The translations under genes and the position numbers were made by a program. Below are positions 55,145-64,000 of a DNA stretch of 64,000 bases, piece by piece. The stretch spans positions 2,542,001 to 2,606,000 of the forward strand of contig JACAAK010000009.1 in the NCBI GenBank assembly GCA_025093985.1. The letters run 5' to 3'. This DNA is from Calvatia gigantea (taxonomy: Eukaryota > Basidiomycota > Agaricomycetes > Agaricales > Lycoperdaceae). How positions within the stretch are numbered: position 1 is the first letter of the stretch; each line of letters starts with the position of its first letter. The notes below the pieces were generated by a model. It ran no database searches. It worked only from the letters and a program-made list of their open reading frames with translations, and was not told the DNA's origin.

Positions 55145-58100
55145 TTATACAGGGGGTTTGAACTTCTTATTGACATAGCCTACGGTACGTTGACCCATCC
55201 CAAGCCGTCTCTTGACACCAACAGCACTTCTTAGCTCTGGCGGTTCGTTCTGAGACGTCACTGATGTAGCTTTTGTGAGGCTTGGTGCGGTCTGGGTCTT
55301 CGGCATGACGCCTTGAATTAGGTTTTGAGGGGGCTTGTTCGGCACCTGGTGGATAGGTGGTGCTGTAGGTGCTGTAGGTGGGAACGGCTGGAGAGGAAAG
55401 ACAGTCTTTTTTGAGGCACTGTGGTACGCAGTGTATCCGGTTAGTGTATCTTTGGTGTTGGGTGTCAAAGAAGCGTGCGTCATAGGTGCGAAATGTTGGG
55501 CAGCAAGGGTGCTGTAATCGTGGCTCACGATCTGGCCCAAGGAGATAAAACCCGATGGGAAGGATGGAGTTGCGTTGTGGATTTGTGGCGGGTGGCCAGC
55601 GCTTGTCCGGTCTTGTTGAGTGACGTCATGTAGAACACGGTCCCGATACTTTTGGACACTGTCACCATGAAGGGAGGTCAGCAGAGTGGTAGTTCACGAA
55701 TGATAACATACTATTGGGCGATTTGGTGCTGTACTTGCTCTCGATCAGGGGGAGAACGACCAAGCATACACGCTATTGCTCGGTGTTGTGCGGAGTCAAG
55801 CTCAGGCATGACTTCTATGAAGAGCATCTAGCACACTCAATTGCGTCAATCTGCGGCTCATGCTTTCGGCAAGGACAAACTACTTGCCTGGTTCTCAGCT
55901 CTAACAGCGGAAAGAAATGGTGACAATGTTCTTGTCTTTGTTTCACCAGCGATTTTTCTTTTCTCCGCATGTGTTAGGTATAATAGGCACTCGGCACGGG
56001 TACAGGCCACATAAAGAAGCCGCCTGACGGTTCTCAGATTTGGGCGGATTAGTTTCGGTTAGAGTGACCCACCTCTCTTCTTCAACGTCTTCAGTCCTGT
56101 AGAAAGGAAATGTTCCGTCTTCCACTAGCACAAATGTGAGAAAAAATATGTAAGAGATGCTTTTGGAGTACCTACCGGATGGGATAAAAACAACAGGCCA
56201 CTCCAAACCTTTCGCAGCGTGGCAGGTGGTGATTGTTACTTTCTGGAAAATTCAATGAGTCGGCCAATGACTTCGGAGTGCGGTGAGCGCAAACCTCTTT
56301 ATTATCCTCCTCGCTTTGACTGTCTCCCTCAGAAGATAGCATGGAGGCTTGTAGGAAAAGCCGGAGAGGAGTGGGACTGGCATTCTGTTAGATCAAAATT
56401 TGGGAAGTGGGTCATATAACCAACCGTTCCTCAGCGGCTTCACTCTCATTCAGCTGAGGTTCATCTGTATTAACTTCACTTGCGAAAGTTATCAACTCTT
56501 GGACGTTCTCCCAGCGCGATTCCCAATCAGTTTGTGCTTTCTTTAGGTAGTCGCAATAACTAATTTGTTCAAGTAGCTGTCGAATAAGGTCGGCAGGTGA
56601 GGTACCCTACGAAGAGTTCATTTCCTCCAGGTAAAACTCGTTGATGATGCCAAATAAAAGTTACCTCGGAAGCGAGTTTCTTTAGGTTCTGTATCACTTT
56701 GACAAAACCATCTAGCTTGCGTTTGATTGGAGGTTTGATGTCCGGTATGCGATTATCGCAAATCTTCATGACAATGGCCAACATCGACACACCCTTGGCC
56801 TGGGCTCTCACAAGGAGCTCATCTAGAGTCTATGTGGAGTTCAAGTTGCAGAAAAGATTATGAAAACAACAATACTAACCTTCTCTCCAATACCTCGACT
56901 TGGTACATTGACGGCTCGCAAAAAAGCAGGGTTATACTCTACATTGTCAATCAGTTGTAGATAGGCAAGTAAGTCTTTGACCTAGGAAGGTGTGTGGGCA
57001 TACATCAACATCAGCTGCGCTATGCACTGACCTCTAATCGCTCAAAGAACTTATGGCCGCCCAGAACACGACTAGGTATACCTTCTTTCTGGAGCGCATT
57101 TTCCAGGGTACGGGATAAAGCAGTAAACCGCACTAAGAAGAAAAACAATAAGCTGAGTAGCTACGGATGATGAAATAGACTCACAAAGAATGGCAAAGTC
57201 ACCGTAATTGAGAAGCCCGCCTGTATATGCAATGGTGCGTTTAACTTCGGTTGCGATTTGTGCTGCCTCATCTTTCTCGGATGGTAAAGAACGAAGAATC
57301 GGCGTGACTCCAGCTGGATGAGAAGTGTATAGCGATTTCTGGACGCGGTTTTTGTCTGGGGCGGTGGTTATGTGTGTCACCGTCAGAACCCAAGCGGCAA
57401 CTCACCTTGGGCAACTATCGCCAGGCTCGCATTCAAAATTGACCCAGTGGACCGATAATTCTCTTCTAATAGAATGCGGGCCGTTTTGGGATAATCTAGT
57501 AAGATGTAAGCCAAACCCATCCGATGTACGGCCTTACAACACACCCTTCTTCATCCTGGAAAGATTCCCAATTTCGGCAGACCGCCAGCCGTAAACTAGC
57601 GAGGGATAAGTGGCAGGGTCTCAATTTTAGAGAAACGGGCTACTGGATTGGTCGGGATCGCCAACAACTGTGATGCATTTTCGAATTGCTAATTCATGCA
57701 TAAGCTCATATTGTATTACATTAGTATCTTGACTGCACGGACGTTAGAACCACCACAAATAATGCAATAAGAACGTACAATTCGTCAACCAGAACGTGAT
57801 TACACCACTCAACCGCTTTCCGATGCCCGCGGAATAGTTTCACTCCGAAGAGCAAGAGGTCATCGAAATCAAGAGAGTTAGTTTGCCTCAAGGTCTTCTC
57901 ATAACTTTCATAGATGTCCGAGACGATTGAGTTGATCTGATCCGTTGTCGATGGGATCGCCGACCTGGCCGCCTTGTGTTCTTTGCGCAGAGCTGCGACG
58001 TCAAGGCCACGCGCTTTCGCTTTAGATATCATGGAGAGGACCGTCGATTCTTTGAGTGTTATGTCACCAGCAGCGAGGTCACTCTTGTATGGTTTAAGAA

Positions 58101-58678
58101 GACCTGTTACCAGTTTTTTGCTACGGCGAGTGAGTATATACGATCTGCTTGGGACGGAGTAACCTGGCATACCTTTCCTCGGCATCACATACGGTGAAGT
58201 TCCGTTCCAGGCCGACGTGGTTAGCGTATTTTCGCAAGAATAGGGCACAGAGCGCATGGAATGTGCCTATTCTAATTTGATTTGTGTGTTTCTCCCCGAT
58301 TATCTTTGTTAAACGTCGTCGCATTTCATTCGCGGCTTTGTTGGTAAAGGTGACGGCGCATATAGACGATGGCGGAATGTTATGGTGGAGGATCAAGTAG
58401 GCAACTCGGGACGTCAGGACCTATAGAACACAATTGGGCAACGTCATTCATGTATGCCTTCAATCAGATCAACCAGAGAAGAACCTTTGTTTTGCCACTC
58501 CCTGGGCCGGCCAAGATCTGCAGTGGGGATGATGGTGAATGTTGGACGGCTGGTGCTAGGTCAGATTGGGAATCTGAAGACACGAACATGCAGCAGTACC
58601 TTTGAGTTGAGCTGGGTTGAGCGAGGATATAATGGAAGAGATAACAGATTCCGCATCGACCTCGTTTGTGGTCACCAT
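55145..58678 (-). CDS. SRS2: SRS2-type UvrD/Rep superfamily 1A DNA helicase
   Basis: ATP-driven 3'-to-5' helicase; in yeast Srs2 strips Rad51 from single-stranded DNA and limits recombination in the nucleus. Start ATG 58676–58678. Motifs in order: Q-motif LNPAQLK, Walker A ILAGPGSGKTK, motif Ia AVTFTNKAANEM, GTFHALC, the DDLLLFGV segment, motif II VLVDEFQDTN (across an intron near 57,725–57,780), motif III VVGDPDQSIYGWRSA (intron inside), LEENYRS-type motif IV (IARILLEENYRS, about 57,460), NVPSRGIGEKTLDEL, and motif V/VI TTCHAAKGLEWPVVF and a ACTRAE-type segment near 56,000. The C-terminal tail is disordered and ends VGYVNKKFKPPV, typical of fungal family members. All frames agree after removing short introns. 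The assignment to Srs2 rather than another UvrD-like enzyme rests on overall order. Confidence 0.87.
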
Positions 58679-59252
58679 GTTCCTAGATAACTTCAACCTG
58701 GTGGTGGTGTATCGGAGTAAACTATTTTTAGCACCCCAGCTGCGACGCGAGCGACGCGTGACACAACCGAATAAATGTCACGTGATCGATGATCGCAGGG
58801 CCGCAGGCTTCTATTCGTAGCTTCAAGTTCATGTATTAAATGGACTTGGCGTCACAAATCACAAAACCCCAGCTCGTCGAGACAGAATGTCCATTGAAAT
58901 ACTCCGCTGGCCTCCTCTGGCGATGGAGAATTGAATGCTTAGAGTGATTCCTCACTGGCGGCAGGCCTGTGAACGTTTGAACCCTAATCTTTACCCGAAA
59001 CGAGTAGCAAGCGATCACTTCGCATGGGTCTTGAGCTTAAGCTTAGGCTCTGACCAATTCCAAAGCCACTACTGTCACCATCGATCGGCGCAAGCGAAAT
59101 GCCGTACAGACACCTTTCGCCTCTCACCCACTCATCCCCCCACCTTGGAATTTTGGCTCTGTATATCTACAATCGACCCCAAGTCTTTTTTGTCACCCGA
59201 GGACACCAGTATTCGACTCATCCACGAGTATCAGCCATCCCCTTGCCTCGTC
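58679..59252. promoter_or_regulatory. Divergent promoter region, helicase and Ca2+/H+ exchanger
   Basis: 574 bp between divergent start codons. An AAGCTTAAGCTTAGGC direct repeat lies near 59,036–59,050. Frames across it (58935 onward) are continuous with the exchanger's first exon but begin without family support. Confidence 0.4.
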
Positions 59253-62057
59253 ATGGAAACCAGGACCGCGCGAGGTCCCCCCTCGCACTTGGGGTCACAT
59301 ATCCATCCCTCCATCCTCCAAGATGTTCCCAGTACGAAGTCGAACGGAGGTGGTGGACTAACTTCGCTTTGGCGCGCATTGCGCAGGCGAGGGACCTCGC
59401 CATCGAGTCCTAGCCAGGGCTGGAAAACGATATTTATGGGCTGGCGCCTCGTACTCTTTCACTCATGTATGTGTTTCGCGATTCGACATAACCTGCTTCG
59501 GCTGACGAGGCCCAGGGCTAAACACATGGCTTGTCTTCATCCCGGTAGCGGTCAGTTGACACTTGCGGGACTGTCACCGAGCTTTTGCCTGACTGCTTCA
59601 TGTCCGCAGTGGGTGCTCAACTTTAGGTTTGAAGGGATGCACAACGTGATCTTTGCGTGTAGGCATCGCCAAACCTCTCGTACCTTCTATCTTGCACTAA
59701 CAGTTATTCCAGTGTGCGTCCTCTCTCTCGTCCCCCTTGTTAAGGTTAGACGGTCTTATAAACATTGTGGTGAATCTACTAAAACGAAACTAGCTTCACG
59801 ATCTCTGCACACGCGAATTGGCAATACGGATAGGCGGAAATAAGACGGGACTCCTAAATGCAAGCATGGTATGTCCAGTGACCTCGTAGCCCGACGGTGA
59901 ATAACACTTGTTCCTACAGAGCAACATGTATGTACATTTCATACTCTTCCGGCATATGCCCTAACCCACATGCAGGGTTGAGATAGTCATTGCGGTAAAC
60001 TACCCCCCGTTGCGCTCAACCCTTGAATATCACTGAAAAGCTTCTAGATCAGCGCCCTCCGGAAATGCGAACTGGGTGTCCTTCAGTCTGCTCGTGCGTG
60101 CTACAGTCGAGTCGAATATACCTCTCTCATTATATGCCCTTAACAGTCGTCGGCTCGATTCTGAGCAAGCTGTGTATGTTACTATTCCACCATCCACCTT
60201 CCAAACGCTCATAGCCAATCAGTATTAGTTCTTGGACTTTGCTTCTTCGCCGGTGGCATGCGTTTCTCTGAACAAGGGTTTGATGCAAGTACGTGATATT
60301 GCGAAAATGTCTTAACCTCCGGCTAATGGCAGGTAGCTGCGACTCAGATTCATTCATCATTAATGAGCATAAGTGTCGGTGCTATCCTCCTTCCGGCTGC
60401 CTACCACTTTACCCTGGACAACGACACAAACGAGATATCCGCTCAACAAGGCAGAAACATTCTTCGGATGAGTCATGGGGTACGATTTCCTGCTCTCTCC
60501 TTTTTATTTACCTTGACGTTGTCTGCATAGGTCTCACTTGTCTTACTCTTTAGTGCGTCCTGTACTTCCCCCGTAACTCCAGAGAACAAACTAACAGATC
60601 TCCGATGAGTTTAGTTTACGGGTCCTACCTCGTCTTTCAGCTGTGGTCACACACCCATTTCTACCACGATGAGCACAACAAGAAGAGCCAACCGCTTCCG
60701 GTCCAAGTTCAAGTCAAAGTACCCAAGGAAATAAAAAATGCCGGAAAACGCATAGCGACTGCTCTCTCAGTCCTTGATCTCCCAAAATCTGATCGCGGCG
60801 ACCCGACGAGCAGGTCCTTCCCAGCCACTAGTCCCTATTCAAACGTGTTTCCCCCAGCGCGCAATTCTTCGGTTACACTGAATACATTTGCTGAAGCCCA
60901 GGTGATAGCGGCGGGTCACCCCGCAATTTCTACAACATCACTCCTCGACCAGCCTGCCAGACCGGTGATCCATCTTGAAGCTCTTCCAAGAAGCCAGATC
61001 AGAGGACAGCATTACCAACGCCGAAGGAATGATGGCGTCCGAATACTCCCCACAAGAGGGCCCAGGTTTCGAAAATGATCTGGGTCGTGAACCGGGCGTT
61101 ACTCGGCCAGAACCCCAACTCAGTTGGCCAATGACATTGTGTCTAATGCTTGTCATTACGATTGTGCGCAAACTTGTAACAGCAGGAACTCCGCATTAAT
61201 CATTTCCTTTTTAGGCCGTTGCTCTTACTGCGGAGTCCCTCGTCGAATCGATGAACGGGGTATCTACTACCATCAGTAAACAATGGGTTGGGTTGATCGT
61301 CCTCCCAAGTGTTTCCGCAATTGCAGGTATGTGCAATGTTCAAGGGAGATCCGTCAAATTTTGATGTCCCCGATAGAGTGTATAACCGCAATTAACGTGT
61401 CAGTTCGAGACGAGCTGACACTTAGTGTCAGCGTCGCAGTTGGCTCAAGCATCGTGGGTACGTTCCCATCCCTCATGACCACTGTAATTGATCCTCGGAA
61501 GCAGCAAACCGCGCTATTTGTCTTCCCGTATGTTATCTTATCTCGATCAGTGTCCTCATTTTGACGGGTTGCAGCTTTATGGTAATATTGGGTTGGGTCA
61601 CAAAGAAACCGTTGTCCCTTCTCTTAGACCCGTTTCAGTCTCTTGTGAGCGCCCTCTATTTTTAGCATGTGTTTACAATGATCCTAGCTTACCTCTCCGG
61701 AAAGGTCCTTTATCTCTCAGGTAGCAGACCTATTTGTACCCACAACCTGAAAAACTAAACAGGCCACTCCAGTCCAGATTATGAGCCATGTTGTGGCAGA
61801 TGGAAGGTCAAACTGGCTTGAAGGCATAATTCTCATCTGTGGGTGTTCACTTTCCGCCGACTATCTGCCCAAACTTACTTGCGATAATACAAGGCCTATA
61901 CGTCATAGTTGCTGTTTCGTTCTGGTTTTATCCAGGTATGTGTCATGAACTCAACTTCTTGTTTTTTGCCGGTTTCATCTAACGAGATCTTGATAAAGGC
62001 TCAAACCTCCCGAATGCGCTGGCTGTATGTACAGCTTCGAGTTTTGACCCCTTCTAA
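59253..62057 (+). CDS. VCX1: Vacuolar Ca2+/H+ exchanger (CAX/VCX1 type)
   Basis: Moves Ca2+ into the vacuole in exchange for protons. ATG 59253 starts a hydrophilic N-terminus (METRTARGPPSHLG); the first helix follows GWKTIFMG. First repeat: FLSLVPLVK-type helix, GLLNAS, VEIVIAV (the c-1 alpha-repeat), VLQSALVGSILSKL, LVLGLCFFAGGMRFSEQGFD, VGAILLPAAYHFTL, and SYLVFQLWSHTHFYH at the acidic centre. A hydrophilic mid-loop (about 60,700–61,080) leads to the second repeat: LVESMNGVSTTISKQWVGL, VSAIAECITAINVS, LTLSVSVAVGSSIQTALFV, VILGWVTKKPLSLLLDPF, VVADGRSNWLEGIILI and FWFYPGSNLPNALA, stop at 62055–62057. About twelve small introns; all exons join in frame. Full-length and intact. Confidence 0.92.
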
Positions 62058-63409
62058 GCGGGCTTCGTAACCCGCACTTGACTTCTCGTATTCACATTAC
62101 TCTGTAGCTATATATTACCCACAAATAGACTTTCATAGAACTGGCAGACATGGACGCTTCTGATCCATCATTTCCGGCAAAGCTCTGATCATGAGCGTCA
62201 ACGTTTTCAACGCCCACGTGCAGCACTCTGTTTTGTACATTAAGTATGAGAGGGCGAACAGATCAGTTGACCAGCTGATCGTGGTTGACATCTTTGCAGT
62301 AGCACTGGTCATATAAATATCGTACTTGAATCCGAAAGTTACGTTTATCCTTCAATACAATACACTTTACACCTTTTATAGCTGATATGAGATTGATATA
62401 ACTTGCGTTGTATTGGCTTCGTCGGCGCAGCGTTTAAGTACCCCCTCCCTACCCCGACCAAAAATTGTAAGATCCGGTCGAAGGCGAGAAAGCGGGCACT
62501 TCAGACGAACAAATCAACACCAGATAAATCAATGATGCTGAACGCACAAATATCATTCAGTTTAATATCCGTTCGAGATGCTCCGGCTCCCGCGGCGCAC
62601 ACTGATGAGGGTGATTTTTTATCTGAAATTTAAACCTGAGAGGAGCATGTAGTAGTGGAGCGAGTCATGATTCGGGGTAATCGGAACTGACACAGTCATC
62701 AAACAATCCTTTCATTGATCCTTGATGAGGTTATGGGTATACGGTGAGCACCGCAATAGCTCATAAATATGATGCGCCCCCATCATAACCTCCGCGAGGA
62801 ACACTTTAACTTAGAGTTAAAAGTTCGCATCCTAAGGAGGAGTGTTCTGAGTCAAAAAAGTAAGTCAGTGGGACCACAGCCAGCGTCGCCAATCTCTGAG
62901 TCCCAGAGGATCGCCCCAGGCAAACTTTCTTGATGACTTGCTGCTATGTCCTACCATCCGCAAGGCGCTGCCGCGGGAACTCCTCCAATCCGTAACGATG
63001 AGATGGTAGCGACGGACTACTGTACCGGATTGAGGCTCGAAAGTATGAAACATATGACAATGTATTAGAGTATGAAAGATATACATGTGTATGTCGTTAA
63101 ATAATCCCGTATATTAGGTTTCACATAAAGTGGAAATAGATACAAGAGACGTGCAACACCACAAAATAAATACAGAGACTCGAGTGAAAGAACAACATAC
63201 AAGTTACAAGGGTCCGGATCATTGGCAACCGTGATGTGCATGGCTGTGGGCGTATGAAATGCGACGTCCTACGGTTCGACACACATATCACCACTGGCCG
63301 CTGCAGGCAGGGCAGGCCCCATTCACATAAAGCGCTGATGCGGCCAGTTTGAGTGTTTTGACTAGATACCAAGAACAAAGACTCACTATATCGTTCGGGC
63401 GACAAACGG
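62058..63409. other. Intergenic, no gene recognised
   Basis: Short frames only (62403–62633 plus, 62865–63086 minus, 63121–63432 minus); none has a family signature. No CaaX-type pheromone ending was seen in them. Confidence 0.4.
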
Positions 63410-63705
63410 CTATGGTGAAGAACGAGTGTCAATTATAAGTGGCGCGACTACACAGAATTTTACGCACTTTTGCCAACAGGTTTTGCTGCAAGTGGCAGGA
63501 TTGCAATCTTGGGGATGATTCGGACTGAACTTGCAGCTGGTGGTGTAACAAACAATCTGGGAGATTTCTTGTCAAAGGTGGGAAAATCTCCCTGAGATTG
63601 TGCTACTCACTAATTCGTCTGGCTGGAGAGTAGGCTCCGTCAGCGTAAAGCGATATGAACAGCAGGGTAAGTAGCAACGCACCAGGACGACGACGTGGTT
63701 GCAAG
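63410..63705 (-). CDS. Candidate small cysteine-rich secreted protein
   Basis: Two minus-strand exons joined by a proposed 43-bp intron (63568–63610, GTGAGT…AAG). The first reads a basic start followed by a strongly hydrophobic stretch and small residues (GALLLTLLFISLYADGAYS), as a signal peptide would. The second reads a compact domain with eight cysteines, including CYTTSC, CNPATCSKTCWQKC and KFC, then a short tail to TAG 63410–63412. The start codon could not be placed: the ATG at 63792 does not join in this frame. An alternative reading of the same bases gives a Cys-poor product. Likely role, if real, is a secreted effector-like or defence-like peptide; this is inference. Confidence 0.33.
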
Positions 63706-63848
63706 CACTATAATGTTTATTGACCCTGCAAAAATCAATGAACAAGTAGTTTCTAGAGAATCGAGCGTTGCCTACTGTCTGTAGCGGCACATTGTATTAA
63801 TCTTCTCTAAGTTTGGGAGGTAAAGAAAGTCATTTGACCCATGGCTCC

Positions 63849-63855
63849 TTTTATA
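63849..63855 (-). promoter_or_regulatory. Possible TATA box
   Basis: TATAAAA on the minus strand inside AAGTATAAAAGGAGCC, about 60 bp upstream of an ATG at 63792 and 150 bp upstream of the candidate cysteine-rich coding region. Spacing suits a leftward transcript starting near 63,820. Confidence 0.4.
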
Positions 63856-64000
63856 CTTTGGCCAATGCTTTACCTTGGTAAGGAACCCGCAGTTGCGAGT
63901 TTGAGGGTACACCTATGGCGATGTTCAATGGAGTCATTGGTAAGAGCGGCGTCAACTCGCCTGCACGGTTCGATTGGGTGTTATATTGGCCTCACCGGCT

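Noticed and set aside
59099..59413. 104-codon plus-strand frame upstream of the Ca2+/H+ exchanger
   Set aside because: It overlaps the exchanger's first exon in another frame; the ATG at 59253 in the exchanger frame leads directly to the conserved first helix.

Overview
The window reads as nuclear DNA of a mushroom-forming basidiomycete (Agaricomycetes). Evidence: genes cut by many short GT–AG introns (about 45–80 bp), a secreted CBM1–GH5 cellulase, a multigene family of predicted 7-TM proteins, kinases of the tyrosine-kinase-like (TKL) type fused to AIG1-like GTPase modules, an OPT transporter, and Ty1/copia and pogo transposon debris. No rRNA, tRNA or CRISPR array was recognised.

Layout. 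0–7.3 kb is a transposon cluster: a complete-looking but integrase-less Ty1/copia element (minus strand, identical 5-bp target duplications, 410-bp LTRs differing at three sites), a diverged LTR of a related element in the opposite orientation, and a truncated pogo-type transposase. 8–17.3 kb is a housekeeping and secretory block: methionyl-tRNA synthetase (minus), OPT oligopeptide transporter, SARAF-like membrane protein, and CBM1–GH5 endoglucanase (all plus). 17.5–25.4 kb holds a 7-TM gene, an MFS transporter and a Mediator Med19/Rox3-like gene; the last two carry a series of one-base insertions. A CRAL-TRIO pseudogene follows at 27.1–27.6 kb.

27.9–34.8 kb is the most unusual part: two divergently transcribed genes that encode GTPase–kinase fusions. 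The minus-strand gene has two tandem GTPase modules followed by a TKL kinase; the plus-strand gene has one GTPase module and a kinase. All three GTPase modules share the same exon pattern, including a 34-nt mini-exon that carries the P-loop. The architecture recalls ROCO/LRRK2 (GTPase plus TKL kinase) but uses a different GTPase clan.

36.3–42.7 kb has a divergent pair: an IMD/I-BAR (Ivy1-like) gene and a second MFS transporter of the same family as the first. 43.8–51.8 kb contains three more 7-TM genes; the last two lie in a 2.8-kb direct tandem duplication. 53.4–62.1 kb holds a small HSP20-type chaperone, an SRS2/UvrD helicase and, divergent from it, a vacuolar Ca2+/H+ exchanger. The right end carries a possible small cysteine-rich secreted protein.

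How the genes relate: most are independent housekeeping or accessory genes rather than a cluster. The likely functional units are the divergent GTPase–kinase pair, which shares a 588-bp intergenic region, and the tandem 7-TM array. Splice sites were placed by eye from reading frame and family conservation, so exon ends are proposals.
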